Source of the DNA: Erythroxylum novogranatense
Taxonomy: Eukaryota; Streptophyta; Magnoliopsida; Malpighiales; Erythroxylaceae
Direction of reading: 5' to 3'
Assembly: GCA_029891385.1 (NCBI GenBank)
Contig: CM057234.1
Location: forward strand, 27,638,350 to 27,702,349
Length of the DNA stretch: 64,000 nucleotides
Position numbers and translations under genes: made by a program. The first letter of the stretch is position 1; the number at the start of each line of letters is the position of its first letter. This document shows positions 61,601 through 64,000 of this stretch, one piece after another. The notes beneath the pieces were generated by a model. It was not told the origin of the DNA. It saw only the letters and a program-made list of their open reading frames with translations, and searched no databases.

Positions 61601-62681
61601 CCAGTCATACATATACTAGGGTTAATACTGAAAAATTGGTAGCATCAAATTCCTCAATTCATATACTCAAATAATCATCAAACATCATATGGAATTTAAA
61701 TTCCTTTACTTACCTATACCTATTAGCTTCCAATCCTCACTTCTTCTCTTCAATTCTTTCCTATGCTTTCAAACTAATCCCACCAAGACCAAGCATGCAT
61801 CTCCTCATCATCTAACTTTGATGGATTAAGAGATGGTAGCTTAAAGTTGCAAAGAGAGATGAGTAAAAGGGAAAAATTCGATGGTTGCAAATGAAGAGCT
61901 TGTTTTGTGTTTGTGTGTATGTGTTTCGGATGGCTTTTACAAAAGCCTAAAAAAATCAATCTTCTCCTTACCTTTAAACACATACACATCCGAGAGAGAG
62001 TGAAGAGAGGCATTTAATGTTGCCTTTTAAATGGAAAATTATGATTGGTCCACATATTTAAAGAAAAGTCAAAATATATTTGTTTAATCCAGTCCCAAAA
62101 TGTTACTCCATTTAACTCCAATGACCCTACTTTCAGTCCCAAAATAATATGCCCAATATTACAGTACCAGTGGGTAGCAATTTTTGCTACCGAGAATCGA
62201 CCGGTTCGCCAATTGGCGATTTATCCGGTCCGAGAATTTCCCCGAATTATTTTTTTGAGAATTAATGAAATTCCCTAAAATTAGAAAACAGGTAACAGTG
62301 CACTCTAAATAATTTTTTTCAATCACAACAATTACCTTTTCTACCGCAAAACATGTTTAGGCCAAGTACCGGTGATTTTGCCGGTTCGGGAACTTTCTCC
62401 GGAAAATTCCAGAAAAATTCCCTAAAAATCCCTTAAAATGTAAAACCATTTATGGTGCAGTCCAATCAATTTTCCAAACTCAATTATCCCATTAATTCCA
62501 ATAAAATTGCTTTAGGCCCAATTACCGGGAATGTCATGAATGCATTTACTGTAATTCCATGTACACGATTGATACTGTGTATCAATCCTATTATGCATGA
62601 ACAGTTCTAAATATTCTCTATTAGTCCCATCCTATGCCAAGTTTACTATTTTACCCTTCTAGGAGGGGGTGGGATGTTACA
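58633..62681 (-). repeat. 5' LTR of element D (4049 bp)
   Basis: It pairs with 51085-55136 from TGTAACACCCCACACCC to GGGGTGGGATGTTACA. It contains the same 37-bp repeat group (about 59465-59610) and GC-rich block (about 60190-60380). In the first 1.8 kb it tends to keep CAG where the other LTR has CGA. One example is CATCAGTATCAGTA against TATCGATGTCGATA. Confidence 0.9.
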
Positions 62682-63368
62682 TTTAGATACCTCCTTTTTA
62701 ATCACAATATGAATAAGAGGATCTGACCTCCTTGGTGGTTGCTTAACTGGCTTGGACCCGTAAGCCAAAAGGATCTTATATGTGCAAACCAAGGGATCAA
62801 TTCTTAGTATATCCCCTAAATACCAATCTACATCCCTCTTATATTCTTTCAACATAGAAACTAGTCTCTCTTCTTCAAAACTACTCAAAGAACTGAAAAT
62901 AATAACAGGAAATTTGCAATCATTAGCAAGAAAGACATATTTCAAGTTAGGGGGAAGGGGTTTCAATTCTAAATCAAGGGATTGCATAATAGAAGGAACT
63001 ACCTTTGGTATATCAAATGCATTCAATGTGAGCGGGACGTCCATATGGCTTGGGGCAGAGGATATAAGCTTAGTGTGGTGTATATCTCCTCCACTTCTCG
63101 ATTCAGTGCCATCTTTAGATGACCTGGAAATAACAGAATTAGGATTAGTTTGATCAATAGAAAAAGAAAGCAAATCAGAAGTGAGAGTGGTATTTGAAGA
63201 GGTTAGAGCAGTAGCAAGATCACTACTATCCCCTTCTAATATTCCAGCACTGCTTGAAAGAGAAACTCCATTCGTAGCTTGTATAACAACTTCCTTATCA
63301 TCAATTCCTATAAAATTAAGAAACACACATTCCTCAAGGCTATCAAGTGCAGAATCAACAGTAATATC
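62682..63368 (-). pseudogene. Protease-RT linker of the Athila-type element
   Basis: The minus strand is open from about 63368 to the element D target site: DSALDSLEECVFLNFIG, IDDKEVVIQATNGV, LELKPLPPNLKYVFL, EEERLVSMLKEYKRDVDW, DPLVCTYKILL and IKKEVSK. This segment between protease and RT is characteristic of Athila pol. IKKEVSK continues as LLSVGIIYSIS on the other side of element D at 51084, in frame once one target copy is removed. The upstream end is cut at 63369 by what looks like another insertion. Confidence 0.8.
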
Positions 63369-64000
63369 TGTAGGAAAATCCCGGGATGGACATCACATGC
63401 CCAAGGTGCGGAATTTAAAATTTTGAGTCCCGGGACATTCCCGAAAGCCAGGATCCATGTGTATGTATACACAATCAAACCATAACGACCAAAGGAGACC
63501 GTCTCTAACGGTATCCACGCAGAGGTCGGATAACCTAACCGGGACAAACTCTTTTGACCCGGGAATAGCTAGACTAAAGAATAGTGTGCTAGCACTAACC
63601 TTAGCCTTGGAGAGCAAGTGAGATGATCTTGGTGGAGCCTTGGAGAAGAAGAAGCCAATGGAGAGGATGAGAGGAAGGAGATGAAGACAATCTTCAAAGC
63701 TTAACCTTTAAGCTAATTTCGATCTTCTCCCATTCCAAAACCGTGCATTCACTTTTCTTCAAGCCTTCTTATATATATGTTAACACTTTAAAACACATAT
63801 AAGAGGCTTGAGTGGGATGCATCCACGATAGGCATAATAAATGCCTTAAATTGCTAAACCATCATTACTTTGAAAAGTCAAAGTTAATAAAGCTTCCTCT
63901 CCATTTTGGTTCCACGAAATCAACATATATATATATAATTAATTAATTATTTACTTAATTAATTAATATATATAATCTTGAAGTGGTCCATCAACTGGGT
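63369..64000. mobile_element. Possible LTR of a further element, running off the window
   Basis: The Athila coding frame stops abruptly at 63368, and the sequence continues TGTAGGAAAATCCCGGG, an LTR-like start. If so, ATATC (63364-63368) would be the target copy, but the other end lies outside the window. Contains (TA)n and AATTAATT runs at about 63925-63970. No coding region is believable. Confidence 0.35.

Larger units (their letters stand above)
51085..62681 (-). mobile_element. Element D: giant non-autonomous LTR element (LARD-like), Tekay/Del-related
   Basis: 11.6 kb in all: two LTRs of about 4.05 kb (51085-55136 and 58633-62681) around a 3.5 kb interior with no gag-pol coding. The primer site for initiator tRNA-Met and a polypurine tract are both present. 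Next to the polypurine tract the minus strand still reads RISRTKFL and a stop, the ending typical of Tekay/Del polyproteins, so the element seems to derive from that group. It would need proteins from another element. Target copies CTTAG (51080-51084) and TTTAG (62682-62686) differ by one transition. It is inserted in the RT of the Athila-type element. Confidence 0.88.

Overview
This is plant nuclear DNA, almost certainly from a eudicot. It has one intact, intronless receptor-like kinase gene of the CrRLK1L (FERONIA-type) family and otherwise consists mostly of nested LTR retrotransposons and AT-rich spacer. The species cannot be told from the sequence. No tRNA, rRNA, CRISPR array or prokaryote-like operon was seen.

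Layout. 1-1110: AT-rich host spacer. 1111-14405: a Ty3/gypsy element of the Tat/Retand type on the minus strand (element A), carrying a 2.9 kb solo LTR of another family at 8970-11855. 14406-16147: host spacer with the collapsed remnant of a second CrRLK1L copy. 16148-35862: a second Tat/Retand element on the plus strand (element B), split by a Tekay/Del-type chromovirus on the minus strand at 18304-27781 (element C). 35868-39339: upstream region and coding sequence of the intact kinase gene. 39340-42984: AT-rich spacer. 42985-44830: decayed pieces of a PIF/Harbinger transposon. 48202-51084 and 62682-63368: an Athila-type polyprotein on the minus strand, split by an 11.6 kb non-coding LTR element (element D, 51085-62681) and carrying a 329 bp hAT-type MITE. 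63369-64000: possibly the start of one more LTR element.

The insertions can be ordered because target-site duplications (TSDs) are visible. They are AAACT/AAACC around A, AACAT around the solo LTR, AATAT around B, TTGAT around C, an 8-bp repeat around the hAT MITE, and CTTAG/TTTAG around D. A and B share one design: LTRs of about 0.4 kb, a tRNA-Lys-type primer site, gag, protease, RT, two RNase H domains, integrase, a 74-75 bp tandem array, and then a spliced open reading frame on the opposite strand just inside the 3' LTR. Nearly all retroelement reading frames are broken, mostly by stop codons of the C-to-T or G-to-A type.

The most useful observation is not a new system but a pattern in the sequence itself. 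In four independent repeat contexts, CAG/CTG in one copy appears as CGA or CG in the other. The pattern is patchy, spares the kinase gene, and looks more like consensus error at methylated CHG sites than evolution. Several broken frames, especially in element C, may therefore be partly artefactual. I saw no clearly undescribed biological system. The antisense spliced ORF, the tandem arrays, the non-coding giant element and the collapsed kinase duplicate are the best biological leads.
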